From positions 1 through 5,264 of the forward strand of contig JAZSIT010000179.1 in assembly GCA_045533895.1 (NCBI GenBank): a stretch of 5,264 nucleotides of DNA. The letters run 5' to 3'. This stretch comes from SFLA01 sp045533895. GTDB taxonomy: Bacteria; Bacillota; Clostridia; Oscillospirales; CAG-382. Of this stretch, positions 5,147 through 5,264 are shown piece by piece (the stretch's first letter is position 1; every line of letters begins with the position of its first letter). The position numbers were made by a program, and so were the translations under genes. A model generated the notes under the pieces. It was not told where the DNA came from. It saw only the letters and a program-made list of their open reading frames with translations, and made no database searches.

Positions 5147-5264
5147 ATGTTTCCCCTCAATCCATAAATGTTACTATTGATAACAATGCCTGAGTCCAAA
5201 TAGAGCCTGTGCCAGCGGCACACCATTCCGCTTAGGTAATGGTATACGCGGTCGTAGCGGTGTT
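5147..5264. other. Upstream region of the DUF5071-like gene with clustered inverted repeats
   Basis: These 118 bases hold no gene I can name. Three inverted repeats lie close together: TGTTA/TAACA around 7 nt (5169-5185), TGTGCC/GGCACA around 3 nt (5208-5222) and ACCATT/AATGGT around 10 nt (5222-5243). No good promoter is visible; TTGGAC (5199-5194) with TAGTAA (5176-5171) on the minus strand is weak. On the minus strand one frame is open from the right edge to a TAG at 5176-5174 (ending LAQALFGLRHCYQ), and another is open into the DUF5071-like gene, so the tail of an upstream gene is possible but not shown. Confidence 0.4.

Noticed and set aside
5171..5199. Promoter TTGGAC-N17-TAGTAA on the minus strand before the DUF5071-like gene
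   Set aside because: Both boxes match consensus at only about half the positions; I would not call it without a mapped transcript start.
1..5264. CRISPR array, attachment site or plasmid origin
   Set aside because: I see no regularly spaced repeats, no integrase gene or duplicated tRNA 3' end, and no iteron cluster anywhere in the window.

Overview
The window looks like a chromosomal segment from a low-to-moderate G+C Gram-positive bacterium, probably a gut Clostridia/Oscillospirales-type Firmicute. The pointers are GGAGG ribosome binding sites, consensus-like sigma-A promoters, tRNAs with encoded CCA, a YfhO-family membrane protein, a lipoprotein signal peptide and a DUF5071-like protein. 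The organism is inferred from style, not from a marker gene.

Layout. Positions 1-632 (minus strand) hold the N-terminal 210 codons of an IS30-family transposase that continues past the left edge. Its promoter and probable terminal inverted repeat extend to about 737. Positions 746-1000 hold a two-gene tRNA operon on the minus strand: near-consensus promoter, tRNA-Thr(TGT), tRNA-Tyr(GTA), then an intrinsic terminator that abuts the IS end. Back to back with that promoter, a plus-strand promoter (1019-1047) drives yfhO (825 aa, multi-pass membrane protein). birA follows (238 aa, biotin-protein ligase without the DNA-binding domain), with a 14-nt overlap. A 12-bp hairpin at 4259-4287 separates this operon from two convergent minus-strand genes: a DUF5071-like cytoplasmic protein (4691-5146) and, 16 nt downstream, a small predicted lipoprotein (4297-4674). 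The last 118 bases upstream of this pair contain several short inverted repeats and no gene I can assign.

How the parts work together. The tRNA operon and yfhO-birA are housekeeping units that share a 70-bp divergent promoter region. YfhO probably acts on envelope polymer glycosylation, and BirA biotinylates carboxylase carrier proteins; their pairing looks like simple co-transcription. The DUF5071-like/lipoprotein pair looks accessory: it is more AT-rich, lacks well-known functions and is set as a tight two-gene unit. It is the part most likely to hold unstudied biology. I do not see a clearly new multi-gene system here. The most concrete oddities are one unusual substitution in each tRNA (C at the normally invariant U55 of tRNA-Tyr; a U-C mismatch in the anticodon stem of tRNA-Thr) and the IS30 element sitting directly behind their terminator.
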